Shown here: piece by piece, positions 1-7,037 of the stretch
How the letters are laid out: the number at the start of each line of letters is the position of its first letter
How positions within the stretch are numbered: position 1 is the stretch's first letter
DNA from: DATLWN01 sp964492895
GTDB lineage: Bacteria; Pseudomonadota; Zetaproteobacteria; Mariprofundales; Mariprofundaceae
DNA: 46,707 bases
Reading direction: 5' to 3'
Assembly (NCBI GenBank): GCA_964492895.1
Contig: CAZBLR010000012.1
Span: forward strand, 1 to 46,707
Position numbers and translations under genes: made by a program
Notes under the pieces: model-generated
The model's input: only the letters and a program-made list of their open reading frames with translations
What the model was told of the DNA's origin: nothing
Databases searched by the model: none

Positions 1-74
1 AAGGGAACGCCAAAGGGAACGCCAAAGGGAACAATCTGACCGCCAAGCCGACCCCCTCCGCCAAAGCCCGATGA
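1..74 (+). CDS. 3' end of an unidentified upstream gene (partial)
   Basis: The frame that begins at base 3 is open to a TGA at 72-74. It encodes a short Gly-Asn-Ala-Lys repeat followed by an Ala/Pro/Lys-rich tail. Its third codon positions are mostly G or C, as in the rest of the window, whereas the other two frames look less coding-like. Its stop overlaps the rlmJ start as ATGA, the coupling seen elsewhere here, so it is probably the end of the gene upstream of rlmJ. The DNA shows a 12-base direct repeat (unit AAGGGAACGCCA, two full copies and a partial one). Function cannot be told from this fragment. Confidence 0.5.
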   Translation, partial: GNAKGNAKGNNLTAKPTPSAKAR

Positions 75-910
75 ACTACCGGCACGCCTACCATGCCGGC
101 AATGTCGCCGATGTGTTCAAGCACGCGATCCTGATGCTTCTGATCGAGCACCTGCGCGCCAAGGACAAGCCGTTCACGGTCATCGACACGCACGCCGGCA
201 TCGGCATGTACGACCTGACGGGCGAAGAAGCGCAGAAAACCCTCGAACACGAGGACGGCATCATGCGCCTGATGGCCGCCCCGGACCTGTCCCCGCCGCT
301 GGCGCGCCTGCGCCAACTGGTCGCGGGCATCGCCGGCACGGGCGATGGCGAACTGCAGCGCTATCCCGGCTCGCCGCGCATCGCCCGCCAGCTGCTGCGC
401 GCCGGCGACCGGCTGCATCTGGTCGAGCTGCATCCGGATGACGTGCAGACGCTGCGCGCCGGCTTCGCGCGCGACCGCCAGACCGTCGTCCACCATATGG
501 ACGCCTACGAGGCGCTGAAGGCGCTGCTACCGCCGACGCCCCGCCGGGGCCTGGTGCTGATCGATCCGCCGTTCGAGCGCAGCGACGAGTTCACGCAGCT
601 CACGGCCGGCATCCAGGAGGGCTACCGGCGCTGGGCCACCGGCATCTACGCCATCTGGTACCCGCTGAAGGACAGCGCCCCGGTCGAGCGCTTCCATCGC
701 AGGCTCGCCGCCACCGGCATCCGCCGCATCCTCGATGCCGAGATGACCCTGGGGGAGCTCGACGGCGAGCGCCTGCTGGGCACGGGCATGACCATCATCA
801 ACCCGCCGTGGCGGCTCGATGCCGAGCTGGCACCGGTGCTGGGCGATCTGGCCTGGCTGTTCGCCGGACGCGCCGGCCGGACCAGGGTTCGCTGGCTCGT
901 GCCCGAATAA
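71..910 (+). CDS. rlmJ: 23S rRNA (adenine-2030-N6)-methyltransferase RlmJ
   Basis: A 279-residue protein, the usual length of RlmJ, which uses S-adenosylmethionine to methylate N6 of A2030 in 23S rRNA. The N-terminus MNYRHAYHAGN is the family hallmark, and DTHAGIGMYDL near residue 40 is the SAM-binding motif region. The catalytic N6-adenine motif is DPPF, inside LVLIDPPFERSDEF around residue 165. The ATG at 71 overlaps the stop of the preceding frame, suggesting translational coupling. No anomalies were seen. RlmJ is non-essential in Escherichia coli. Confidence 0.95.
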   Translation: MNYRHAYHAGNVADVFKHAILMLLIEHLRAKDKPFTVIDTHAGIGMYDLTGEEAQKTLEHEDGIMRLMAAPDLSPPLARLRQLVAGIAGTGDGELQRYPGSPRIARQLLRAGDRLHLVELHPDDVQTLRAGFARDRQTVVHHMDAYEALKALLPPTPRRGLVLIDPPFERSDEFTQLTAGIQEGYRRWATGIYAIWYPLKDSAPVERFHRRLAATGIRRILDAEMTLGELDGERLLGTGMTIINPPWRLDAELAPVLGDLAWLFAGRAGRTRVRWLVPE

Positions 911-1040
911 TCAGGGCAACCGGGGCCTGATGTGGCAAATCCGCGCATCGGGGTCTCCGGTGTCGGGTATCACAGCCCCGGGGCGCGCGCATGTCCATAG
1001 TCGGCCGTGTTCGATACCAGCACATGGAGGCTTGGCAATC

Positions 1041-1508
1041 ATGGATTGGGAATGGCTTGAGAACCGGATATTTGAACGCACCCTGACCGAGGACGAACGC
1101 AACAGCCTGCAATCGGTGATCCAGCGGGTGGAATTCGCCGAAGGCGAGCGCATCATGGTGCAGAACGCACCGGGCGGCACCCTGTACCTGCTCCGCTCCG
1201 GCCGGGTGTCGGTGGAACTGGAGTTCTGCGGCGAGACCATGCACCTGACGGATGTCGCGGAAGGCGCCGAACTGGGCGACATGTCCTTCCTGGACGAACA
1301 GGGCGCCGGCGCCACGCTGATCGCCCGCACGCCGTGCGTGGCCTACAAGCTGACACGCGACGACCTGTCGCGCCTGTTCGCCTATCGCCAGGAAGCCGTG
1401 GTGCGCGACCTGCTCGTGCACACCCTCAAAAGCATGTCGGGCACCATCCGCCACATGAACGAGGCGAAGGCCGCGGCCATGCAATACATCCACGGGCGCC
1501 GCACCTGA
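1041..1508 (+). CDS. stand-alone cyclic nucleotide-binding domain protein
   Basis: A 155-residue protein. The ATG at 1041 was chosen for the GGAGG at 1026-1030. Residues about 10-125 have the cupin-like CNBD pattern: a gapped Gly-rich beta roll (GTLYLLRSGRVSVEL) and a phosphate-cassette-like segment (GAELGDMSFLDEQG). The Arg that contacts the cyclic phosphate in CRP-type proteins is not evident, so ligand binding is doubtful. There is no helix-turn-helix or enzymatic domain; the C-terminus is a short basic helix. It is followed by a strong terminator and converges on purC. A regulatory or scaffold role through partner proteins is inference. Confidence 0.75.
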   Translation: MDWEWLENRIFERTLTEDERNSLQSVIQRVEFAEGERIMVQNAPGGTLYLLRSGRVSVELEFCGETMHLTDVAEGAELGDMSFLDEQGAGATLIARTPCVAYKLTRDDLSRLFAYRQEAVVRDLLVHTLKSMSGTIRHMNEAKAAAMQYIHGRRT

Positions 1509-1516
1509 GACAGACG

Positions 1517-1545
1517 AAAGGCCGGGGGGATTCCCCGGCCTTTTT
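1517..1545 (+). terminator. Rho-independent terminator after the CNBD gene
   Basis: An 8-bp GC stem (GGCCGGGG at 1520-1527 pairing with CCCCGGCC at 1533-1540), extendable by three A-T pairs, has a 5-base loop and is followed by five T. It lies 9 bases after the CNBD stop. On the other strand it has only a three-T tail, so it may weakly serve purC, which ends at 1567. Confidence 0.85.
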
Positions 1546-1566
1546 GGTTCGAAGCGGATCGGCGGC

Positions 1567-2277
1567 CTAGATCTCGATGCCCAGGCGGCCCGCCACCTCG
1601 TGGTAGACCTCGGACAGCCCGCCCAGATCGCGGCGAAACACATCCTTGTCCAGCTTGCGCCCGGTCTCGACGTCCCACAGACGACAGCCGTCCGGCGTGA
1701 TCTCATCGCCGAGCACGATGCTGCCGTCGGCGGTCTTGCCGAATTCCAGCTTGTAGTCGACGAGGCGGATGCCGACGTCCACCAGCATCTTGCTCATGAC
1801 CTCATTGACCTTCAGCGCCATCGCCCGCATCTGCTCGATCTCCCGGCGGCTGGCCCAGCCGAACAGTTCGGCGTGCTCGATGGCGATCATCGGATCGTGC
1901 AGCGCATCGGACTTGTAGAACAGCTCGGTCAGCGGCCACTTGAGCGCCATGCCCTCCTCCAGGCCGAGGCGCTTGCAGATCGAGCCCGCCGCCACGTTGC
2001 GCACGACGACCTCGACCGGGATCATCGTGAGCTCCTTGACGCGCATCTCCACCGGCCCTTCCTGGCGCACGTAATGCGAGGCGATGCCGGCCGCGGCGAG
2101 CCGCTCGAAGAAGAAGGACGAGATGGCGCAGTTCAACCGTCCCTTGCCGGCGATGACGTCGTGCTTGATGCCGTCGAAGGCGGTGGCATCGTCCTTGAAT
2201 TCCTGGATCAGCTCGCCCGCGACATCACAGGCATACAGCCGCTTGCCCTTGCCCTCGTATTTCAGTTCACCGCGCAT
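1567..2277 (-). CDS. purC: phosphoribosylaminoimidazole-succinocarboxamide synthase (SAICAR synthase)
   Basis: A 236-residue protein, essentially the length of E. coli PurC. It catalyses ATP-dependent condensation of CAIR with aspartate in purine biosynthesis. Family features include the N-terminal YEGKGKRLY nucleotide-binding strand, PVEVVVRNVAAGS near residue 90, and the C-terminal LVDYKLEFG and LGDEITPD segments that hold metal and aspartate ligands. The ATG at 2277 is preceded on its strand by GAGGTGG. It stands alone on the minus strand between two CNBD genes, away from other purine genes. Confidence 0.96.
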   Translation of the reverse strand: MRGELKYEGKGKRLYACDVAGELIQEFKDDATAFDGIKHDVIAGKGRLNCAISSFFFERLAAAGIASHYVRQEGPVEMRVKELTMIPVEVVVRNVAAGSICKRLGLEEGMALKWPLTELFYKSDALHDPMIAIEHAELFGWASRREIEQMRAMALKVNEVMSKMLVDVGIRLVDYKLEFGKTADGSIVLGDEITPDGCRLWDVETGRKLDKDVFRRDLGGLSEVYHEVAGRLGIEI

Positions 2278-2388
2278 TGATCCACCTCACATTCGCCCTG
2301 ACGTAGCCGGGCATCCTAGCAGCGGAGCGGTGGCGCTCAAACCGGTTTTCGGATTACTATGGCCATCGTCGTGATAGGGAGAGAGGAC

Positions 2389-2799
2389 ATGTCAGAGCAA
2401 AACGCCGATTCGATCACCCGCCTGCTGGCGTCGCACCCGATGTTCACGGATCTGCCGCCGCAAACGCTGGCAGCGCTGGGCCATTCCTGCCTGGTCTCTT
2501 CCTTCGCCAAGGGGCACAAGCTGATCGCCGAGAACCAGCCCGCACAGGATCTGTTCATCATCCTCGAGGGACAGGCGCGCGTGACCATCAACGGCACCGA
2601 GGTCGGGCGTCTTCAGGCCGGCGAACTGGCCGGCGAGATATCCTCGGCCGGCATCAGCCCCCCGATCGCCGACGTGGTGGCCGACTCGGATCTCGAGGCT
2701 CTGGCCATTCCGCGCGCCGTGCTCAACGACATCTCGGCCGAACACGCCGGTTTCAAGCGACGCCTGCGCCAGGCCGCGTTCCGCCGCATCCAGTCCTAG
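2389..2799 (+). CDS. second stand-alone cyclic nucleotide-binding domain protein
   Basis: A 136-residue protein. The ATG at 2389 (MSEQNAD) is preferred over the in-frame ATG at 2359 because GAGAGG lies at 2381-2386. The beta-roll pattern runs through residues 15-120, with FIILEGQARVTING and a Gly-rich cassette (AGELAGEISSAG). The usual phosphate-binding Arg is replaced by a Pro-containing segment (GISPPIADV), so the pocket looks degenerate. There is no DNA-binding or catalytic domain. It differs clearly in sequence from the CNBD protein at 1041, but the architecture is the same. It is transcribed divergently from purC. Partner and ligand are unknown. Confidence 0.72.
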   Translation: MSEQNADSITRLLASHPMFTDLPPQTLAALGHSCLVSSFAKGHKLIAENQPAQDLFIILEGQARVTINGTEVGRLQAGELAGEISSAGISPPIADVVADSDLEALAIPRAVLNDISAEHAGFKRRLRQAAFRRIQS

Positions 2800-2834
2800 G
2801 ACACGCCCCGGCCGCGGCGACGTGCGGCCACCCC

Positions 2835-2863
2835 TTGCCTTGCACGCCCGCACTGCGTATATT
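2835..2863 (+). promoter_or_regulatory. candidate sigma-70 promoter of the rpsF operon
   Basis: A -35-like TTGCCT (2835-2840) and a -10-like TATATT (2858-2863) are separated by exactly 17 bases, about 80 bases upstream of the rpsF start. A second TTGACA (2873-2878) lies just downstream but has no convincing -10 at 16-18 bases. Start site not known. Confidence 0.45.
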
Positions 2864-2940
2864 GCGCGCCCTTTGACATACCTTGCTCCGGCTGCGCAAT
2901 GATGCCGGGGCGTACGAAACCAAGTACCCCGAGAGGCGCC

Positions 2941-3393
2941 GTGTATTACGAAACCACCTATATCGTCAATCCTGACATTTCCCAGGAAAAGACCCAAGAA
3001 CTGACCGATCAACTGGTCGCCAAGGTCGAAAAGGCCGGCGGCCGCATCGTCAAGCGCGAGTACTGGGGCGTTCGCCCGCTCGCCTATCCGATCGAAAAGC
3101 GCAAGCGCGGCCATTACGTGCTGCTGGTGACCGACGGCGAGGCCACGGCCCTGCAGGCCCTGGAAACCGCCATCCAGCTGGAAGAGCGCATCCTGCGCTT
3201 CTTGACCGTGCGCCTGAATGAGCTGTCCGACGAGCCTTCGCCGCTGATGCGCCGCCGCAAGGCGCGCGAGGAGAGGGCTGCCGAGGCGGATACGGGCGAG
3301 GACGAGGCCAAGCCGGCTGCCGAGGCAGAGGCAGAGACCGAAACCGGGAGCGCGGGCGAGGCCAAGCCGACCGACGAGACGGCTGAAGCCTGA
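2941..3393 (+). CDS. rpsF: 30S ribosomal protein S6 with a long acidic C-terminal tail
   Basis: A 150-residue protein. The GTG at 2941 was chosen because it gives the canonical beginning (M-YYETTYIVNPD) and has GAGAGG at 2931-2936. Residues 1-105 are the ferredoxin-like S6 fold (RPLAYPIEKRKRGHY, ERILRFLTVRL) that pairs with S18 on the platform of the 30S subunit. Residues 113-150 are low-complexity Glu/Ala/Thr, with 13 acidic and 2 basic residues. Glu-rich S6 tails are known in proteobacteria (E. coli RimK adds Glu residues to one), but this encoded tail is long. First gene of rpsF-priB-rpsR. Confidence 0.96.
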   Translation: MYYETTYIVNPDISQEKTQELTDQLVAKVEKAGGRIVKREYWGVRPLAYPIEKRKRGHYVLLVTDGEATALQALETAIQLEERILRFLTVRLNELSDEPSPLMRRRKAREERAAEADTGEDEAKPAAEAEAETETGSAGEAKPTDETAEA

Positions 3394-3413
3394 GTCCGGA
3401 CACGCAGTCGGTC

Positions 3414-3752
3414 GTGAACAGCGCCCGGCTTCACGGTCGGATCGACGAGGTCAGGCAGCGCTGGATGCCGGACGGCAGCCTGGCGGTGATCGCGACCCTG
3501 GTTCTGCCGCGCCCGGCACTGGGGCCGGTACGGGCCACCACGGCGAGCGAGCAACCGATTCCGCTCAGGGCCGAGGGGAAGATGGCCGAGTGCATCCAGG
3601 CCCAGCAGGGCAAGGACGTGGCCATCGAAGGGCAATTGAGACGACGATTTTACAGCCGGGACGGCGAGCCCTGCTGGGGCCAGGTAGAAATCTGGGTGAA
3701 CCGATGCCAGCCGCTTGGGCCGGCAATGATTGAGGAGAAGGAACATGGCTGA
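3414..3752 (+). CDS. priB: primosomal replication protein N (PriB)
   Basis: A 112-residue OB-fold protein starting at a GTG. PriB is a dimeric single-strand DNA-binding protein that links PriA and DnaT in replication restart. The assignment rests on size, on the OB-type start (NSARLHGRIDEV), on the C-terminal VAIEGQLRRRFYSRDGEP and WGQVEIWV strands, and on its place between rpsF and rpsR, where priB sits in beta- and gammaproteobacteria. The gene end overlaps the rpsR start by 8 bases, so the two are probably translationally coupled. Confidence 0.9.
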   Translation: MNSARLHGRIDEVRQRWMPDGSLAVIATLVLPRPALGPVRATTASEQPIPLRAEGKMAECIQAQQGKDVAIEGQLRRRFYSRDGEPCWGQVEIWVNRCQPLGPAMIEEKEHG

Positions 3753-4146
3753 AGAGACGAACAAGGAAACGGCAACGGCCGGTAGCGAGCGCGAAGCCCC
3801 GCGCGGTGAGCGTAGCGAACGCAGCGAGCGTGGCGAGCGCACGGCCGCACGTGGCGAACGTGACGAGCGCGGTGGTCGTGACGAGCGCGGTGGTCGTGGT
3901 GGCGGCCGCGGCGGCGGCCGCGGCGGCTTCCGCCGACGCAAGTTCTGCAAGTTCTGCGCCGATACGAGCCTGAAGATCGATTACAAGGATCCGGAGACGC
4001 TGCGCCATTACGTGACCGAGCGCTACAAGATCGTGCCGGCCCGGGTGACCGGCACCTGCGCCCGCCACCAGCGGGCCCTGACGACGGCCGTCAAGCGCGC
4101 TCGGGTCCTGGCGCTGCTTCCGTTCACGACGCAGCACCGCGACTGA
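3745..4146 (+). CDS. rpsR: 30S ribosomal protein S18 with a 61-residue GER/RGG N-terminal extension
   Basis: A 133-residue protein; bacterial S18 is normally about 75. The core starts at F62 (FRRRKFCKFC) and continues with IDYKDPETLRHY, KIVPARVTGTC and KRARVLALLPF, all typical. Residues 1-61 are extra: repeated GER/SER triplets, then two DERGGR units and three Gly-Gly-Gly-Arg-type repeats. The ATG at 3745 has AGGAG seven bases upstream, and no in-frame ATG, GTG or TTG lies between it and the core, so the extension appears real. It holds 14 acidic and 15 basic residues, and its last 20 are clearly basic. Role of the extension unknown. Confidence 0.95.
   Translation: MAEETNKETATAGSEREAPRGERSERSERGERTAARGERDERGGRDERGGRGGGRGGGRGGFRRRKFCKFCADTSLKIDYKDPETLRHYVTERYKIVPARVTGTCARHQRALTTAVKRARVLALLPFTTQHRD
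3862..3924 (+). repeat. short in-frame tandem repeats inside rpsR
   Basis: An 18-base unit is exactly duplicated (3862-3879 and 3880-3897, each encoding DERGGR). After three bases, a 12-base unit GGCGGCCGCGGC is duplicated (3901-3912 and 3913-3924, encoding Gly-Gly-Arg-Gly). Both units are multiples of three, so slippage would change tail length without shifting the S18 frame. Confidence 0.9.
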
Positions 4147-4174
4147 ACCGGCCTGCGGGCTCAGGCCCAAGCGC

Positions 4175-5176
4175 ATGAACCCGACGCCGGCACCCAGGAT
4201 GCCGACGGTTGCCGAATACGTCCTGACCCGCCGTGTCCCCTGCGCACTGCTGGCGGTCCTGATGTTTTCGATAGCCTGGTGGCTCCCGGCCCTGCTGCAG
4301 GGCCTACCGCTGCTGGCCTGGGTCGTGGCGGTGGCGACGATCGCCATCCACCTGCTGACGCCGGGGATGTTCGCGCTGATCGCCTTGGGCGGCGGCGGCA
4401 TCTACGCCCTGCAGGTGGCCGCGCTCGCGGCCGCGGGCGTCGGGCTGGCGTCCGGCATCCACCTGCTGCCGGGGCTGGCGATGCTGCTGATGTACGGCGC
4501 GTTGCCGATCGTCGCGGCGACCAGCCTGCAGCGTCCGGGCGGACTGGCGCGCAGCGGCCAGAACCTGGCGATCGGCCTGCTGCTGGCGGTGCTGGTCGGC
4601 CTGCTGGCGGGGGCCCATGCCGCGAACATGGACATGCGCGGCTATGTCGACCATCTGCTGGCGCCGATGTTCGACAGTGCCAGCGCCCAGCTGCCCGCCC
4701 ATGAGCCGGCAACGCTGGCGGCGCTGGCCCAGTTCCGCCGCAGCTCGGTGTGGATCCTGCCGGGGTCATTGGCGCTCGGCTTGTGGCTGATCTGGTGGGG
4801 GAATATCCTGCTGGCGAGGTCGCTGGCCGGACGTTACGGATTCTTCCGCGGCGATCCGATGCCCGTGCTGGGCATCCGCTTCGGGCGCTGGGTCGCGTAT
4901 GTGTTCATCCTGGCCATGGCCGTCGCCAACATGGCTGGCGGCGATGCCCAGTACCTGGCCGTCGGCACGGCCATCCTGGGCTCCGGCATGCTGGGACTGC
5001 AGGGTGTGGCGGTGGCGCACAGTTGGTTGAAATTGAGGCAGCAGCCATGGATGATTGTGATGATGTACATGCTGCTTGCGATGTGGTCGGTGCTGGCGAT
5101 CCCGTTCGTGTTGCTCGGCCTGATGGATGTCTGGTTTGATTACCGCCGACAGATGAAATCGGCAGATGGAGGATGA
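4175..5176 (+). CDS. DUF2232-type polytopic membrane protein
   Basis: A 333-residue protein with about eight hydrophobic segments. The pattern matches the YybS/DUF2232 family often found between rpsR and rplI. N-terminal helices run through residues 20-150, and a conserved-looking loop follows (FRRSSVWILPGSLALGLWLIWWGN). The last helices precede a short basic end. Its stop lies 3 bases before the L9 start. The function of the family is not established. An alternative start at 4199 (MPTVAEY) is possible, as no strong ribosome-binding site marks either. Confidence 0.75.
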   Translation: MNPTPAPRMPTVAEYVLTRRVPCALLAVLMFSIAWWLPALLQGLPLLAWVVAVATIAIHLLTPGMFALIALGGGGIYALQVAALAAAGVGLASGIHLLPGLAMLLMYGALPIVAATSLQRPGGLARSGQNLAIGLLLAVLVGLLAGAHAANMDMRGYVDHLLAPMFDSASAQLPAHEPATLAALAQFRRSSVWILPGSLALGLWLIWWGNILLARSLAGRYGFFRGDPMPVLGIRFGRWVAYVFILAMAVANMAGGDAQYLAVGTAILGSGMLGLQGVAVAHSWLKLRQQPWMIVMMYMLLAMWSVLAIPFVLLGLMDVWFDYRRQMKSADGG

Positions 5177-5178
5177 TG

Positions 5179-5631
5179 ATGCAACTGATTCTGATGGAGC
5201 GAATCGCCGGGCTCGGCAATGTCGGCGACGAGGTCAAGGTCCGGCCGGGATATGGCCGCAACTACCTGTTGCCGCAGGGCAAGGCCGTGACGGCCACCGA
5301 TGCGAACCGCAAGGTGTTCGAGCGCCGCCGCCAGGAGCTGGAGGCCAAGCAGCAGGACGATCTGCAGCAGGCCCAGTCCCTGGCCGACAAGATGCGCGGC
5401 CTGACCCTGACCGTCGCCCGCTCCGCATCCGATGGCCAGCACCTGTACGGTTCGGTATCGCCGCACGATATCGCCGAACTGCTCGACTCGCACGGCTGCA
5501 CGGTCGGCACACGCCAGGTGCTGGTCGATGAAGCGATCAAGACCGTCGGCGAACATGCCTTCCGCGTACGCCTGCACCCGGATGTCACGGTCGAACTGAC
5601 GATCCAGGTCGAAGCCGCCGAGCACGATTGA
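5179..5631 (+). CDS. rplI: 50S ribosomal protein L9
   Basis: A 150-residue protein. Of three consecutive in-frame ATGs (5173, 5176, 5179) the third was chosen: it gives the canonical MQLILMERIAGLG start and lies 6 bases after GGAGG (5168-5172). The N-terminal rRNA-binding domain has GDEVKVRPGYGRNYLLPQG, then comes the long connecting helix (residues 45-80) and the C-terminal domain (SVSPHDIAELL). Its stop overlaps the dnaB start. Normal length for the family. Confidence 0.97.
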   Translation: MQLILMERIAGLGNVGDEVKVRPGYGRNYLLPQGKAVTATDANRKVFERRRQELEAKQQDDLQQAQSLADKMRGLTLTVARSASDGQHLYGSVSPHDIAELLDSHGCTVGTRQVLVDEAIKTVGEHAFRVRLHPDVTVELTIQVEAAEHD

Positions 5632-7013
5632 GCGCCAACCCCCTGATTCGCACCGACACGCTCAGGGAGCGCGTCCCGCCCCATGCATACGATGCGGAAC
5701 GGGCGGTGCTGGGGGGGATCATGCTGGACCCCGAGGCGCTCGAGCGCCTCGAGGGCACCCTGCTTTCCGAGCATTTCTATGTTGAGGCCAATGCCCGCAT
5801 CTTCGCGGCCATTCTGAACCTGTCGGCCCGACATCAGCCGGTCGACGCCCTGACCGTCAAGGATCAGCTGGAACGCGCCGACGAACTGGATGCCTGCGGC
5901 GGCGAGGCCTATCTGGCCGAACTGGTCACCTCCATCCCGACCGCCGCCAATGTGCGCCATTACGCCGAGATCGTGCGCGAGCGCGCCGCATTGCGGCAGC
6001 TGTTGTCCGTGTGCGGGCGCATCTCCCAGGACGTCTACGAGGAGATCGAACGCGAGGTCAACGAGCACCTGGATCTGGCCGAAAAGAACGTGCTGGCCGT
6101 GGCCGAGAACTTCAATCGTTCGCGCCCGACCTTCAGCAAGATGGACAAGCTGATGCTCGAGGCCTACCACGAGCTGCAGGCCCGCTACGAGCAGAAGAAG
6201 GCCATCACCGGCGTGCCGACGGGCTTCGACGACCTGGACGAGCTGACCAGCGGCATGCAGCGCGGCGACCTCGTCATCATCGCCGGTCGCCCGAGCATGG
6301 GCAAAACCGCCTTCGTCATGAACCTGGCCCAGAATGCGGCGATCCGTGCGGATCATGCGCACGTCGTCGCCGCCTTCTCGCTGGAGATGTCCTCGCAGCA
6401 GATCGCCCAGCGCATGCTGGCCAGCGAGGCGCGCGTGGATATGAAGAACCTGCGCACCGGCCGCTTCTCGGCCGAGGACTGGCGCAAGCTCGCCTCGGCC
6501 AGCGGTGCCCTGGCCGAATCGGCGGTGTTCATCGACGACACGCCCGCGATCTCGGTGATGGAGGTCCGTTCCAAATGCCGGCGCCTGAAACGGGAGGCCA
6601 AGGCCCTGGACCTCGTCGTCATCGACTACCTGCAGCTGATGAGCGGGCGCGCCGATGCCGAGCGGCGCGAACAGGAGATCAGCGAGATCACGCGCGGGCT
6701 GAAGGCGCTGGCCAAGGAGATGGACGTGCCGGTGATCGCCCTGTCGCAGCTGAACCGCTCGCTGGAATCGCGGGCGGACAAGCGCCCGATGATGTCCGAC
6801 CTGCGCGAATCCGGCGCCATCGAGCAGGATGCCGACGTCATCATGTTCATCTACCGCGACGAGGTCTACAACAAGAAGCCCGAGAACGAGGGCATCGCCG
6901 AGATCATCATCGCCAAACAGCGAAACGGCCCGATCGGCAACGTCAAGCTGACCTTCATCAACAAATACACGCGCTTCGAGAATCATGCCGCTGCCCGGGG
7001 CTTTGACGATTAG
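5628..7013 (+). CDS. dnaB: replicative DNA helicase DnaB
   Basis: A 461-residue hexameric helicase that unwinds DNA at the fork and recruits primase. It has the N-terminal collar (PPHAYDAERAVLGGIMLDP) and the RecA-like C-terminal domain with Walker A GRPSMGKTAF near residue 225, Walker B LVVIDYLQLM near residue 330, LSQLNRSLESR, and the DLRESGAIEQDADVI arginine-finger region. The TTG at 5628 overlaps the L9 stop (TTGA) and is the only start that keeps the conserved N-terminus; the next ATG is 31 codons in. No intein or insertion is present. Confidence 0.96.
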   Translation: MSANPLIRTDTLRERVPPHAYDAERAVLGGIMLDPEALERLEGTLLSEHFYVEANARIFAAILNLSARHQPVDALTVKDQLERADELDACGGEAYLAELVTSIPTAANVRHYAEIVRERAALRQLLSVCGRISQDVYEEIEREVNEHLDLAEKNVLAVAENFNRSRPTFSKMDKLMLEAYHELQARYEQKKAITGVPTGFDDLDELTSGMQRGDLVIIAGRPSMGKTAFVMNLAQNAAIRADHAHVVAAFSLEMSSQQIAQRMLASEARVDMKNLRTGRFSAEDWRKLASASGALAESAVFIDDTPAISVMEVRSKCRRLKREAKALDLVVIDYLQLMSGRADAERREQEISEITRGLKALAKEMDVPVIALSQLNRSLESRADKRPMMSDLRESGAIEQDADVIMFIYRDEVYNKKPENEGIAEIIIAKQRNGPIGNVKLTFINKYTRFENHAAARGFDD

Positions 7014-7037
7014 ACGCCCGGCGGCGACACTCCGTTC

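Noticed and set aside
3821..3924. Repeat-rich stretch as a CRISPR or mobile-element remnant
   Set aside because: The repeats are short, in frame and encode a continuous low-complexity tail; there are no spacers of uniform size and no terminal repeats.
3745..3930. S18 extension as a wrong start or frameshift
   Set aside because: The ATG has AGGAG at correct spacing, and no other in-frame ATG, GTG or TTG exists before the core. Reading frame and codon usage continue smoothly into the core.
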